NCBI RefSeq assembly: GCF_002968295.1
Contig: NZ_CP134399.1
Coordinates: 5,828,001 to 5,892,000, forward strand
DNA from: Mycobacterium sp. ITM-2016-00317
GTDB taxonomy: Bacteria; Actinomycetota; Actinomycetes; Mycobacteriales; Mycobacteriaceae
Length of the DNA stretch: 64,000 nt
Direction: 5' to 3'
A program made the translations under genes and the position numbers. The notes below the pieces were generated by a model that worked only from the letters and a program-made list of their open reading frames with translations, was not told the origin of the DNA and ran no database searches. Of this stretch, positions 44,575 to 54,076 are shown piece after piece; within the stretch, counting starts at the first letter, position 1; every line of letters starts with the position of its first letter.

Positions 44575-45815
44575 GACGAGCTCCTCAGTTGGTTGATGGA
44601 ATGGGTGAGCCAGGCCTTCTCCCAGAAGTTGCCGGTCCCGGCCAGCAGCGCCTCGTGTGCCTCGACAGCCGTGTCGCGGGCAGCGCGGTTATCCGGTTCG
44701 GCGCTCAGCACGACGTCGGTGAGGTGCAGTGCCTGCACCGGTTTCCCGTCGGCGATGTGCTTGCGTGCGGCCTCGGTCAGCGCGTCGGCGCCTGCGGCGG
44801 CCACCACGTCGGCGGCGACGGACGACGCTGCGACGCCGTAGAGTTCGGTGGTCGAGCGATGCCGGAACCAGCCCGCGTACATCTCCCAGATCGCCCGTAC
44901 ATTCCACGACGTCTTGCCGTACCCTTCGCCGACGTCGAGGTGATCGGGCACACGGATCTCGTGCATCGCGGTGTAGAGATCCTTTCCACCGCTCATGTAG
45001 TCGATGACCTGATCGTGGACGGCCTGCATCGCATCGCGCATCGCGGTGATCTCCTCGGCGATGCGGTCGGCACCCTCGATCGGGTCGAAGTGCCCGGTGA
45101 TCAGCCGGCGCGGCTGCAACTCCAGGACCGTGTTGAGCGACTCGATGTAGCGGACCGGGTCGCGGTAGCGATCGCCACGGATGGTCATCAAGTTCGGCAC
45201 GTGGCCGAACAGCGGACCGAAGAGATTGCCAGTGAACACAATCCGGCTCTGCGGCAGCCACACCACCAGCGAGTCGGTGGTCTCGCCGCCCGGCGTCGAC
45301 AGCAGCTGGATACGGCGGCCGGCAAGCGTCAACTCGTGACGATGCTCGAAGATGGTCGTCGGTTCGGGAAACGAGAAGTCGATCGTGCTGGGATCGATCT
45401 CTTTGAGAGCTTCGACGACGCGGTCGGTGAACTTCTGAAAGGCGAACGCGGTCTTGGGGGCTCGATAGCCGCCGAGTCGCAACGTATCGTCGCGCCAGTA
45501 CCGGTAATCGGCGTGCATGATCACCTCGGTGTCCGGTTCACGCAGCGCGTAGACGCCCCCGAAGTGATCTGCGTGGCCCTGGGTGACGATGATCGCCCTG
45601 GTCGGTCCCGGAACATCTCCGAAAGCCCTGCGGCGCAGCTCTCCTTCGAAGAACATGCCGCCGTTGATGATCACGCGGCCGTCGTCCGAGCCGATGGCGT
45701 AGGAGTTGGAGACGCCCGGCGACATCCAGATGTCATCGCCGAGGGGGATCGCCGCGCCTCCCGTCGCCGCGGCCAAGTCCCCTGCGCCCGGACGTTCCCG
45801 ATATATGCCTGCCAC
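44571..45815 (-). CDS. MBL-fold alkylsulfatase-like hydrolase with altered metal motif
   Basis: Metallo-beta-lactamase-fold protein of 414 residues with the alkylsulfatase dimerisation region (EGYGKTSWNVRAIWEMYAGW) and a C-terminal helical part, as in SdsA1-type enzymes. The metal motif reads TQGHADHFGG at residues 78-87: the first His of HxHxDH is Gln79, while H81, D83 and H84 remain. That may shift metal content or reaction. It is the first gene of a six-gene operon with a sulfotransferase. No signal peptide is seen, so it is probably cytoplasmic. Confidence 0.85.
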   Translation of the reverse strand: MAGIYRERPGAGDLAAATGGAAIPLGDDIWMSPGVSNSYAIGSDDGRVIINGGMFFEGELRRRAFGDVPGPTRAIIVTQGHADHFGGVYALREPDTEVIMHADYRYWRDDTLRLGGYRAPKTAFAFQKFTDRVVEALKEIDPSTIDFSFPEPTTIFEHRHELTLAGRRIQLLSTPGGETTDSLVVWLPQSRIVFTGNLFGPLFGHVPNLMTIRGDRYRDPVRYIESLNTVLELQPRRLITGHFDPIEGADRIAEEITAMRDAMQAVHDQVIDYMSGGKDLYTAMHEIRVPDHLDVGEGYGKTSWNVRAIWEMYAGWFRHRSTTELYGVAASSVAADVVAAAGADALTEAARKHIADGKPVQALHLTDVVLSAEPDNRAARDTAVEAHEALLAGTGNFWEKAWLTHSINQLRSSS

Positions 45816-45835
45816 CTGCGCTCCCGCCCAGTCTC

Positions 45836-45851
45836 CTCTAGAGATCTAGAG
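45836..45851. promoter_or_regulatory. Operator 1, CTCTA-N6-TAGAG
   Basis: Centre of a 20-base near-perfect palindrome (45834-45853, nine-base arms) between the divergent MBL-fold and SDR genes. A second site with the same layout lies 21 bases away. Candidate operator of the TetR regulator at 46688. Confidence 0.6.
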
Positions 45852-45856
45852 GAATA

Positions 45857-45872
45857 CTCTATGGGACTAGAG
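45857..45872. promoter_or_regulatory. Operator 2, CTCTA-N6-TAGAG
   Basis: Same five-base arms and six-base spacer as operator 1, centred 21 bases (two helical turns) from it. Both would lie on the same DNA face, as expected for cooperative dimers of a TetR-type repressor. Confidence 0.6.
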
Positions 45873-45910
45873 TTAAAGTCAATGACTTGGCAGGGAGAAT
45901 TTTGGAGACC

Positions 45911-46675
45911 ATGCGTGGACTGACAGGCACGGTGGCCGTCGTCGCGGGCGGCGCGACCGGGATCGGTGCAGCGACCGCCACCCGCCTTGCGGAGGAGGGG
46001 TGTTCGGTCGTCGTCGGCGACATCGCGATCGATGCCGCCCAGCGCACCGCAGACCGCATCTCGTCGACCGGCGCGACAGCGATGGCCGTCGAATTCGATT
46101 TGGCTGAGCCGGATTCCGTCGCCGGACTACTCGCGACCACGTCCGCGACATTCGGCAGTATCGATGGCCTGTTCGTGGTCGGCGCCGATATGCAGGCTCT
46201 GCGCGGCGACACCGACGTCGTCGACATCGACCTGGATCTGTGGGACCGGGTGATGGCAGTGAACCTTCGCGGCTACGTGGCCGCTCTGAAGTACGCCATC
46301 CCGTCGATGCTGGGTGGCGGCGGTGGCTCCATCGTGCTGATGTCCTCCGCTGCCGCGTTCCAGGGTGAACCGGCACGTCCGGCCTACGCCACGGCCAAGG
46401 CCGGCATCGGTGCGCTGACCCGTCATGTCGCGTCCCGCTACGGAAAAGAGAACATCCGCTGCAACGCTGTCGCGCCGGGATTCACTGCGACAGACGCGAT
46501 TCGATCGGCGCCACAGTGGCCGCAACTCGAAGCCTCGGCGCTCAAACGGATCCGAGGACCCAGGGTCGGGGAGACGACAGACATCGCGTCGCTGGTCGCG
46601 TTCCTCCTCTCGGCCGAGGGCGCCTGGATCAACGGGCAGGTCATCAGCATCGACGGCGGAACGGTCCTGCGCTGA
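45911..46675 (+). CDS. SDR-family oxidoreductase
   Basis: Short-chain dehydrogenase of about 254 residues with GGATGIGAATA near the N-terminus, Ser in LMSSAAAFQ and YATAK. It lacks the usual NNAG motif (VVGAD in its place), so cofactor packing may be altered. Start choice is uncertain: ATG at 45911, or an in-frame TTG at 45902 that is better spaced from an AGGGAG site. It begins a plus-strand unit with the TetR gene, divergent from the sulfotransferase operon across two operators. Confidence 0.82.
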   Translation: MRGLTGTVAVVAGGATGIGAATATRLAEEGCSVVVGDIAIDAAQRTADRISSTGATAMAVEFDLAEPDSVAGLLATTSATFGSIDGLFVVGADMQALRGDTDVVDIDLDLWDRVMAVNLRGYVAALKYAIPSMLGGGGGSIVLMSSAAAFQGEPARPAYATAKAGIGALTRHVASRYGKENIRCNAVAPGFTATDAIRSAPQWPQLEASALKRIRGPRVGETTDIASLVAFLLSAEGAWINGQVISIDGGTVLR

Positions 46676-46687
46676 GAGCGCCTTCCC

Positions 46688-47314
46688 ATGCCTTCCTCCT
46701 CCACCCCCCGTAAGCGAGACGGCGTCGGCCGGCGAAAGCTGCTGTGCGATGCAGGTATCCAGGTGCTTGCCGAGTACGGGTCGCGAGGCCTGACCCATCA
46801 GCAGGTGGACCGCACCGCCGGCGTGCCCAATGGCACCACGTCGTACTACTACCGCACACGAGACGCGTTGGTCCGCGGCGTCGGGCAGCGAGTCGCCGAG
46901 ATCGACATGGCGAACCTGGCATCGCTGGCCGAGGACGCCCACCGGGGTGGGTCACCGTTGGCGTGGCTGGCGGAGTTGGTCATGATGCAGGCAGAAGGAC
47001 AGGGCCTGATGCTGAATCGGGCGCGGCAGGAACTGATGCTGGCAGCCATGCGTGACCCGGAATTGGCCGCGCTGTCCGGCAAATTCGTCGCTCGAGGGAT
47101 CGCTTTGACTCACGATGCCGTGACCGCCCTGCAACCCGCATCCGACGACCACACTCTCCGCGAGGCGCAGAGCGACGCGGTGACGACCTTCATCGCCGGA
47201 GTGTTCGCGCGGTTCGCCGCCGGCGACCGGCCCTTCACCGACGCCGCACACCTCGAACGCATGCTGCACGCGATCGTCACCGCCGTGGCGCTCGAGCACG
47301 GCCAAGCGACCTGA
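46688..47314 (+). CDS. TetR/AcrR-family regulator
   Basis: A 208-residue repressor-type protein with a TetR HTH at about residues 15-60 (GLTHQQVDRTAGVPNGTTSYY) and a helical ligand domain. It starts 12 bases after the SDR stop. The paired CTCTA-N6-TAGAG palindromes upstream of the SDR are its most likely binding sites; through them it could control both the SDR-TetR unit and the divergent sulfotransferase operon. Confidence 0.87.
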   Translation: MPSSSTPRKRDGVGRRKLLCDAGIQVLAEYGSRGLTHQQVDRTAGVPNGTTSYYYRTRDALVRGVGQRVAEIDMANLASLAEDAHRGGSPLAWLAELVMMQAEGQGLMLNRARQELMLAAMRDPELAALSGKFVARGIALTHDAVTALQPASDDHTLREAQSDAVTTFIAGVFARFAAGDRPFTDAAHLERMLHAIVTAVALEHGQAT

Positions 47315-47338
47315 GCCGTCTTGCAGGTGGTTGATCGT

Positions 47339-50331
47339 ATGCAGCACGACCTCGACGATGTACCGATGGATGCAACTCGCCCGACAGTCGCCAGTGGCGC
47401 GCCCGTCTCACCGGACCTGCCAGCGGAGGCGGGGCGACGCATCCAGGAGGAGCTCGCACCCCTCGGTATCGAGGTCGCCCTCGATGCGCGGCGCCGGGCC
47501 GAGTATTCCTACGACGCGTCCAACTACCGCGTACCCCCGCTGGGTGTGGTGTTCCCCCGCGACACGAATGATGTCGTGGCGGTCGTGCATGCCTGCGTCC
47601 GGCACCAGGTGCCGCTCACCAGCCGGGGCGGCGGCACGTCGCTGGCGGGAAACGCCGTCGGCCCCGGCATCGTCCTGGACTTCTCGCGTCACATGAACCG
47701 CGTCCACGTCATCGACTCGGGGAGTCGCACCGCCTTCGTGGAACCCGGCATCGTCCTGACCGACCTCCAGGAACGGGTCCGATTGGCCACCGACGGGCGG
47801 TTCACGTTCGCGCCGGATCCGTCGAGCAAGTCGCGCGCCACGGTCGGCGGCTGCATCGGCAATGACGCCTGCGGCAATCACTCGGTCCGGTACGGGCGGA
47901 CCGCACACCACATCGTCGCGCTCAACGTGGTCACTGCTCGGGGCAACCGGCTCACCGCGACGCGCAGCGGGGTGTACGCCACCGATTCCGCCGACGAGGC
48001 CGCCCGGGCCGAAGCCGACCAGATCAGCGCCGGCCTGAAAGACCTCACCGAGCGACACATGGCGGCGTTCCGGCTGGAGCTGGCCAAGATCCCCCGGCAG
48101 GTCTCCGGCTATCACCTGGCCGATCTGCTTCCCGAGAACGGGTTCGACGTGGCCCGCGCGCTCGTCGGTAGCGAGGGCACCTGTGCGGTGGTGGTGTCGG
48201 CGACCGTGTCGTTGGTGCCCGTGGCGCCGGCGGCGATGCTGCTGTGCCTGGGTTACGACGACATCGTCGACGCGGCCCGCGACAACGCGCTGATCCTGGA
48301 GTACTCCCCCGCTGCGATCGAGGGCATCGACGCGGTGATTGTGGACACGATGCGCCACCTGCGCGGCACCGACTCGGTCCTGGGACTGCCCGCCGGGCAG
48401 GCGTGGCTGTACGTCGACCTCGACGGTGACGATCCCGCGCAGGTGCAGACCCGTGCCGACGACATGGTGGCCCGGCTGAGGGCAGCCGGTCGTCTCGTCG
48501 ATGCCCGGGTGGTCGCCGACCCGGCTGAACGCGCGTCGCTGTGGCGGGTCCGGGAAGACGGTGCGGGGCTGTCGGCCCGGCTCGTCGACGGGCGCGAATC
48601 CTGGACGGGCTGGGAGGATTCCGCGGTCGCGCCGGCCCAACTGGCCGACTACCTGGTCGAGATCAAGGCCCTGTTGGCCTCGTTCGGCCTGACCGGGGTC
48701 ATGTACGGCCACTTCGGCGCGGGCTGCATGCACATCCGCATCGACTTCGACCAGCGCACCGCCGAGGGCAGGGCGACGATGGCCGAGTTCATCGACCGCG
48801 CCGCCGATCTGTGTGTCCGGTTCGGCGGCTCCATGTCCGGCGAGCACGGGGACGGACGCGCGCGCTCCGAGCTGCTGCCGAAGATGTACAGCGCCGAGAT
48901 GATGACCGCGTTCGGCGAGTTCAAACGACTCTGGGACCCCGCCGCACTGCTCAATCCCGGCAACATCGTCGATCCGGATCCGTTGACGCGCAACATGTCC
49001 CTCGCCGGCGTCGACGGGCGGGAGTGGCCCATCAGCTTCGACCTCACACCCCGGACCGATGTGCCCGTCGCCCCGTTCGTCCATGCCGTGCAGGGGTGTA
49101 TCGGCGTGGGGCGGTGCCGGGCCTCCAGCGGCGGGGTGATGTGCCCGAGTTTCCGCGCCACCGGCGACGAGAAGGACTCGACCCGTGGTCGGGCCCGCGC
49201 GTTGCAGGAGATGGTGCGCAACTCGCCGACGGTCGCGCAGGGTTGGCGCTCGGAGGAGGTCCGGGAATCGCTGGACCTGTGCCTGTCGTGCAAGGCGTGC
49301 TCGACCGACTGTCCCGTCGGCGTGGACATGGCCACCTACAAGTCCGAGTTCTTCGACCACTACTACCGGGCCGGCGCCGTCCGCTGTCCCACTATTCGCT
49401 GGGCTGGCTCCCCCTGTGGTTGCGACTGATCGAACGCAGCGCGCCCGTGGTCAACCTGCTGACCGCCGGCCGGGCCGGCCGGATCACCGCCAGGCTGGGC
49501 GGGCTGACCACCGAACGGGAGATGCCGGCCTTCGCCTCCCGGCGCAGGATCCGGCGCGCTCTCGGCGCCGCCGGCGACCAGGCCGGTGACCAGGCCGACG
49601 TGGTGCTGCTGGCCGACACGTTCACCCGCGCGTTCCGCCCCGAGGCGGCCGGGGCCGCGGCCCGCGTCCTCGACCAGGCGGGCCTGAGCTCTCAGTGCCG
49701 CACCGACGTCTGCTGCGGACTGACCTGGATCTCCACCGGGCAACTGGATCAGGCGCGCAAGTCATTGACAAAGGCCGCAGCACGCCTCGACGACGGCACC
49801 GACCGACCCATCGTGGTGATGGAGCCGAGTTGCGCCGCGGCCTTCCGCAAGGACCTGCCCGAGCTCGTACACACCGAGGCCGCCCGGGGGGTCGCCGCTC
49901 GGGTGCGCAGTTTCGCGCAGATGGTCCCGGTGATGGCTGAGAAGGGCTGGCGGCCAACCGGATCGGTGCCGGAGAAGGTCACCGTGCAGACGCACTGCCA
50001 CGAGTACGCGGTGTTCGGCGCCGCGACCCAGCGCAAGACCCTGACCGCGATCGGCGTCAGCGACGTCCGGGAAGCCACCGGATGCTGCGGCGTGGCCGGT
50101 AACTTCGGGTTCGAGGCCGACCACTACGAGATCAGCATGAAGGTCGCAGAGCAGGCCTTGGCACCCGCATTGCGCGCGGGCGACGACGCGGAAATCGTTC
50201 TGACGGACGGGTTCAGCTGCCACATGCAGGTGCGCCGGCTCGCGCCGAACCGCAACTCGCTGCACCTGGCCCAACTCCTGGACCCCGAGGGTCACCCCGG
50301 CACGCCTGATACCCCCAGAAACCGGCAATAA
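47339..50331 (+). pseudogene. FAD-binding and Fe-S-binding oxidoreductase (GlcD/GlpC fusion), interrupted by -1 frameshift
   Basis: Large flavin and iron-sulfur oxidoreductase of the D-lactate/glycolate dehydrogenase type. The N-terminal FAD_binding_4 domain has TSRGGGTSLAGNAVGPGIV; ferredoxin-type cysteines follow (CLSCKACSTDCPVG), then cysteine-rich CCG domains (DVCCGLTW, TGCCGVAGNFG). The first frame ends at 49429, but the CCG part continues in another frame. One missing G in the GGG run at 49368-49370 would restore YYRGRRRPLSHYS and a protein of about 997 residues. The start at ATG 47339 follows an AGGTGG site; TTG at 47321 is the alternative. Its substrate is probably a 2-hydroxyacid. 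Confidence 0.82.
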
Positions 50332-50511
50332 CTGTTGGCATAAACAATCAGAGGTGAAGTAGCACGTCGCCGGTCGTACTCCGGCGTCCGCCCGGCCGAG
50401 CCACCCGCCGCCAAGTAGTCACCTCCGTGACACTGGCCCGCCTCCGCCGATCACACGCGCGTCCACGCGCCTCTCCGGTCGCCCCGTGCGGCTCGCCCCA
50501 GGTGTGTTTCG
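50332..50511. other. Spacer with no recognisable gene
   Basis: Short open frames here are not conserved and overlap the region behind the sqr remnant. I see no hairpin or promoter motif that I would defend. Confidence 0.4.
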
Positions 50512-50669
50512 TCATCCACCATCATTCGCTCGGCGAGCGCCCACTCTCCTCGCGCCCTTGGGCATCACCGAGGCCTCGGTCCGCACTGTCGGCGCAGCAG
50601 GCGCGCGGCCACCGAGATTCCGGCAGTGCCACCACCGACGACGACGATCTTGTGCTTCGCGGTGCTGAC
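50512..50669 (-). pseudogene. Sulfide:quinone oxidoreductase remnant (sqr-like)
   Basis: Fourteen bases after the persulfide dioxygenase stop, the minus strand encodes STAKHKIVVVGGGTAGISV and AARLLRR, the FAD-binding N-terminus of a type II sulfide:quinone oxidoreductase. The first codon is GTC, not a start. After about 25 codons the frame ends. A piece that looks like a later part of the same protein (TEASVMPKGARRVGARRAND) follows in another frame and stops at 50512. About 50 residues between the pieces and the whole C-terminal part are missing. This is a decayed gene, not a simple indel. Confidence 0.68.
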
Positions 50670-50683
50670 CTTCTTCCTGTGGC

Positions 50684-52063
50684 TCAGGCGTTCTGGCGGG
50701 CGTCGTCCCAGGCGCCGTAGCCGCCGAGGATGTCGCTGACGTCAACGAATCCGTTGCGCCGCAACAGGCTTGCGGCCACCGAGGAGCGGTAGCCGCCGGC
50801 GCAGTACACGACGGTCGGCTTGGCGGGGTCGAGTTCGTCCAGCCGCGACGGCAATTGGCCCACCGGGATCGACACCGCCTTCGGGATGGCACCGGCCTCG
50901 ACTTCGCCCGGGTTGCGCACGTCGACGACCTGCAGGTCGGCCAGCGCGGCGGCGCGCTGATCGAAGGCCTGGGCCGTCAGCCGGGAGGCCATCTGCACAT
51001 CGTCCCGATGGTCGAACATGACCTCGAACGGCCTGTCCAGGTAACCGATCACCCGGTCGAACCCGATGCGGGCCAGACGGGTCTTGGCCTCCAGTTCGTG
51101 GCCGGGCTCGGTGAACAGCACGATGTCGACGTCGGTGGGCACCACCGAACCGGCGAACTCGGCGTAGCGGCCCTCCAACCCGATGTTGACGGCCCCGCGC
51201 AGGTGACCCAGCGCGAACTCCTCGGGGCCGCGGCCGTCGACCAGGATCGCGCCCGCATTCATCGCGGCACGCACCTGCTCGTAGGTCATCGCTTCGGGCA
51301 TCCTGGTCTCGTCCAGTAGCTCGCGGCCCTTGCGGTTGAGGACCGCGTTGTACACGAAGTAGGCCGGCGCGGGCGGCTGCCCCTCGGTGACCAGCGCCAT
51401 GAAGGTGGCCTTGTCCGGGGCGCGCAGCGCGTAGTTGGTCTGCCTCTGCTCCCGGATGGTCGACGACAGCTCGGTCGACAGGTTCTTTCCGCAGGCCGAG
51501 CCTGCGCCGTGCGCGGGAAAGACCCGGGTGGCGTCGGGCAGCGTCATCAGCTTGCCGTGCAGTGAGTCGTAGAGTTTCTCGGCCAGTTCTTCGCGGGTGA
51601 ATCCGATCGAGGCCAGCAAGTCGGGCCGGCCGACGTCACCGATGAACAGCGCGTCGCCGGTCAGGACGCCGTAGGGCACCTCGTCGCCGGCGCGCTCGTA
51701 GACCACGATGCTCATCGACTCGGGGGTGTGACCGGGGGTGTGGCGGAACTCCAAGGTGACGTCGCCCAGCGAGTAGCGCTCGCCGTCGGCGACGCCCGTC
51801 GACTCGAACTCGGTCTCGGCGACCGACGAGTACACGATCTTGGCGCCGGTGGCTGCGGCCAGTTCCAGGTGGCCGGACAGGAAGTCGGCGTGGAAGTGCG
51901 TCTCGATGACCAGTTCGATGGTGTAGCCGTTCTCCTTCGCGTCGGCCAGGTACTCGGCGATATCCCGCTGCGGGTCGACAACGACTGCGCGGCCGCTGTT
52001 TTCGTCGGCGATCAGGTAGGACGCGTGCGACAGACAGTCCAGGTAGTACTGGGTGAACTTCAT
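50684..52063 (-). CDS. Persulfide dioxygenase-like MBL protein with C-terminal rhodanese domains
   Basis: A 459-residue protein: an ETHE1-type metallo-beta-lactamase domain (about 1-240) with THFHADFLSGH, HTPGHTPES and TGDALFIGDVGRPDLL, which retain the mono-iron ligands. Two rhodanese domains follow. The first has no active Cys (VLFTEPGHE); the second has Cys421 in VVYCAGGYRSS. The architecture matches CstB-like enzymes that oxidise persulfides to thiosulfate or sulfite. It is divergent from the rhodanese-TauE unit across five operators, with a broken sqr gene downstream. Confidence 0.88.
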   Translation of the reverse strand: MKFTQYYLDCLSHASYLIADENSGRAVVVDPQRDIAEYLADAKENGYTIELVIETHFHADFLSGHLELAAATGAKIVYSSVAETEFESTGVADGERYSLGDVTLEFRHTPGHTPESMSIVVYERAGDEVPYGVLTGDALFIGDVGRPDLLASIGFTREELAEKLYDSLHGKLMTLPDATRVFPAHGAGSACGKNLSTELSSTIREQRQTNYALRAPDKATFMALVTEGQPPAPAYFVYNAVLNRKGRELLDETRMPEAMTYEQVRAAMNAGAILVDGRGPEEFALGHLRGAVNIGLEGRYAEFAGSVVPTDVDIVLFTEPGHELEAKTRLARIGFDRVIGYLDRPFEVMFDHRDDVQMASRLTAQAFDQRAAALADLQVVDVRNPGEVEAGAIPKAVSIPVGQLPSRLDELDPAKPTVVYCAGGYRSSVAASLLRRNGFVDVSDILGGYGAWDDARQNA

Positions 52064-52118
52064 GGTGAACGGACCTTTCGTCGGTTGGGCGGGTCGGGCT
52101 CCTGATCCCAGGGTGCCT

Positions 52119-52134
52119 ATACCCCTCTGGGTAT
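52119..52134. promoter_or_regulatory. CsoR/CstR-type operator, copy 1
   Basis: ATACCCC-TC-TGGGTAT, a near-palindrome of the TACCC/GGGTA type bound by CsoR-family proteins. Closest copy to the persulfide dioxygenase start (56 bases). Confidence 0.6.
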
Positions 52135-52139
52135 GTCAA

Positions 52140-52155
52140 GTACCCTCGGGGGTAT
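52140..52155. promoter_or_regulatory. CsoR/CstR-type operator, copy 2
   Basis: GTACCCTCGGGGGTAT, starting 21 bases after copy 1, so both lie on the same helical face. Confidence 0.6.
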
Positions 52156-52173
52156 CCATATTCCACTTCGCGC

Positions 52174-52189
52174 GTACCCCCGGGGGTAT
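52174..52189. promoter_or_regulatory. CsoR/CstR-type operator, copy 3 (perfect palindrome)
   Basis: Contains the perfect 14-base palindrome TACCCCCGGGGGTA; the strongest of the six copies. It lies in the middle of the divergent promoter region. Confidence 0.7.
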
Positions 52190-52191
52190 GT

Positions 52192-52223
52192 GTACCCTGA
52201 GTAGGGTATACCCCCGCCGGTAT
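52192..52223. promoter_or_regulatory. CsoR/CstR-type operators, copies 4 and 5 (overlapping)
   Basis: GTACCCTGAGTAGGGTAT (52192-52209) runs into ATACCCCCGCCGGTAT (52208-52223). They are nearest to the rhodanese gene start at 52262 and probably overlap its promoter. Confidence 0.55.
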
Positions 52224-52261
52224 CAGATCGACGACCGGCCACCCTCTCGGAAAGGACCGCG

Positions 52262-52843
52262 ATGACTTCGCCCGCCTCGACGCCCACCACGATCAACTCG
52301 CACGCACTCGACCAGATGCTCACCTCGGCCACCCCGCCGCGGGTGCTCGACGTGCGAACTCCCGGCGAGTTCGAGACCGCCCACATCGCGGGCTCTTACA
52401 ACGTGCCGCTGGACCTGCTGCGCGAGCACCGCGACGAGATCGTCAAGCACCTCGACCAGCAGGTTGTGCTGGTGTGCCGCTCGGGTCAGCGCGCCACGCA
52501 GGCCGAGGCCACGCTGCGCGAGGCCGGCTTGTGCAACGTGCACGTCCTCGACGGCGGCATCACGTCATGGGAGGCCAGCGGCTTCACCGTCAACCGCGGC
52601 GCCCAGCGCTGGGACCTCGAACGCCAGGTCCGCCTGGTCGCGGGCTCGATCGTCCTCACCAGCATCCTGGGCAGCATCGCGGTGCCCAAGCTCAAGTGGG
52701 TCGCCGGCGCGATCGGCGGCGGACTGACCTTCGCCGCACTGTCCAACACCTGCGCGATGGGCATGCTGCTGGCCAAGCTGCCGTACAACCGCGGCGGGTC
52801 CTGTGACGCCCGGACCATCGTGTCGCAACTGGTCGACGAATGA
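52262..52843 (+). CDS. Rhodanese with C-terminal DUF2892 membrane segment (YgaP-like)
   Basis: A 193-residue sulfurtransferase anchored in the membrane. The rhodanese domain (about 10-110) has Cys72 in LVCRSGQRATQ, and two hydrophobic helices follow at about 125-175 (DUF2892-type, with SNTCAMGMLLAKLPYN). It would move sulfane sulfur at the membrane. The stop overlaps the TauE start by four bases (ATGA). It is the first gene of the plus-strand half of the sulfur module, directly behind the operator cluster. Confidence 0.88.
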   Translation: MTSPASTPTTINSHALDQMLTSATPPRVLDVRTPGEFETAHIAGSYNVPLDLLREHRDEIVKHLDQQVVLVCRSGQRATQAEATLREAGLCNVHVLDGGITSWEASGFTVNRGAQRWDLERQVRLVAGSIVLTSILGSIAVPKLKWVAGAIGGGLTFAALSNTCAMGMLLAKLPYNRGGSCDARTIVSQLVDE

Positions 52844-53715
52844 TCGCACTCGCCATCGGTCTGGCGGTGTTCGTCGGGATAGCGCTGGGCCTGCTCGGCG
52901 GCGGCGGATCGATCCTGACCGTCCCGCTGCTGGCCTACGTCGCGGGCATGGACGCCAAACAGGCCATCGCGACGTCACTGCTGGTCGTCGGCGTGACCAG
53001 TGCGGTCGGCGCCGTGTCCCACGCTCGCGCCGGCCGGGTGCAGTGGCGCACCGGCCTGATCTTCGGCGGGGCAGGCATGGCCGGCGCCTATGCCGGCGGT
53101 GTGCTGGCCCGGTTCATCCCGGGCACCGTGTTGCTGATCGGGTTCGCCGTGATGATGGTGGCCACCGCGGTGGCGATGCTGCGCGGCCGCAAGTCAGTCG
53201 ACGAGAGCAGCACCGGTGACGATGCCGGGCGCAGGCTCCCGGTGCCGAAGATGCTGTCCGAGGGTCTGGTGGTGGGCCTGGTCACCGGCCTGGTCGGCGC
53301 GGGCGGTGGATTCCTGGTGGTCCCGGCGCTGGCGCTGCTGGGCGGGCTGCCGATGCCGGTCGCGGTCGGCACCTCGCTGATCGTGATCGCGATGAAATCG
53401 TTCGCCGGGTTGGGCGGCTACCTGTCCAGCGTCCAGATCAACTGGACCGTCGCGCTGGCAGTGACCGCCGCGGCCGTGGTGGGGGCACTGGTCGGTGCCC
53501 GGCTGACGGCGAAGGCCGACCCCGACGCGCTGCGCAAGGGTTTCGGCTGGTTCGTGCTCGCGATGGCGTCGGTGATCCTGGCCCAGGAGCTCCACCCAGG
53601 CGTCGGAATCGCCGCGGCGGTGCTGACTGCCATCGCCGTGATCATGACCGTGGCCTGCACCCGCTACACCCACTGTCCGCTGCGCCGGCTCGGTGCCCGG
53701 GGCGCCGCGGCATGA
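52840..53715 (+). CDS. TauE/SafE-family sulfite exporter
   Basis: Membrane protein of 291 residues with about eight helices and the repeated TauE pattern GxxLGLLGGGGSILTVPLLAY near the N-terminus and GLVGAGGGFLVVPALALLGG mid-protein. It probably exports sulfite or another sulfur anion made by persulfide oxidation. It is translationally coupled to the rhodanese gene by a four-base overlap. It ends close to the sixth operator copy, in front of the regulator gene. Confidence 0.88.
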   Translation: MIALAIGLAVFVGIALGLLGGGGSILTVPLLAYVAGMDAKQAIATSLLVVGVTSAVGAVSHARAGRVQWRTGLIFGGAGMAGAYAGGVLARFIPGTVLLIGFAVMMVATAVAMLRGRKSVDESSTGDDAGRRLPVPKMLSEGLVVGLVTGLVGAGGGFLVVPALALLGGLPMPVAVGTSLIVIAMKSFAGLGGYLSSVQINWTVALAVTAAAVVGALVGARLTAKADPDALRKGFGWFVLAMASVILAQELHPGVGIAAAVLTAIAVIMTVACTRYTHCPLRRLGARGAAA

Positions 53716-54042
<327 letters not shown>

Positions 54043-54076
54043 ATCGGGCGGGTCCGACGAGAGACCGGAGGAGACA

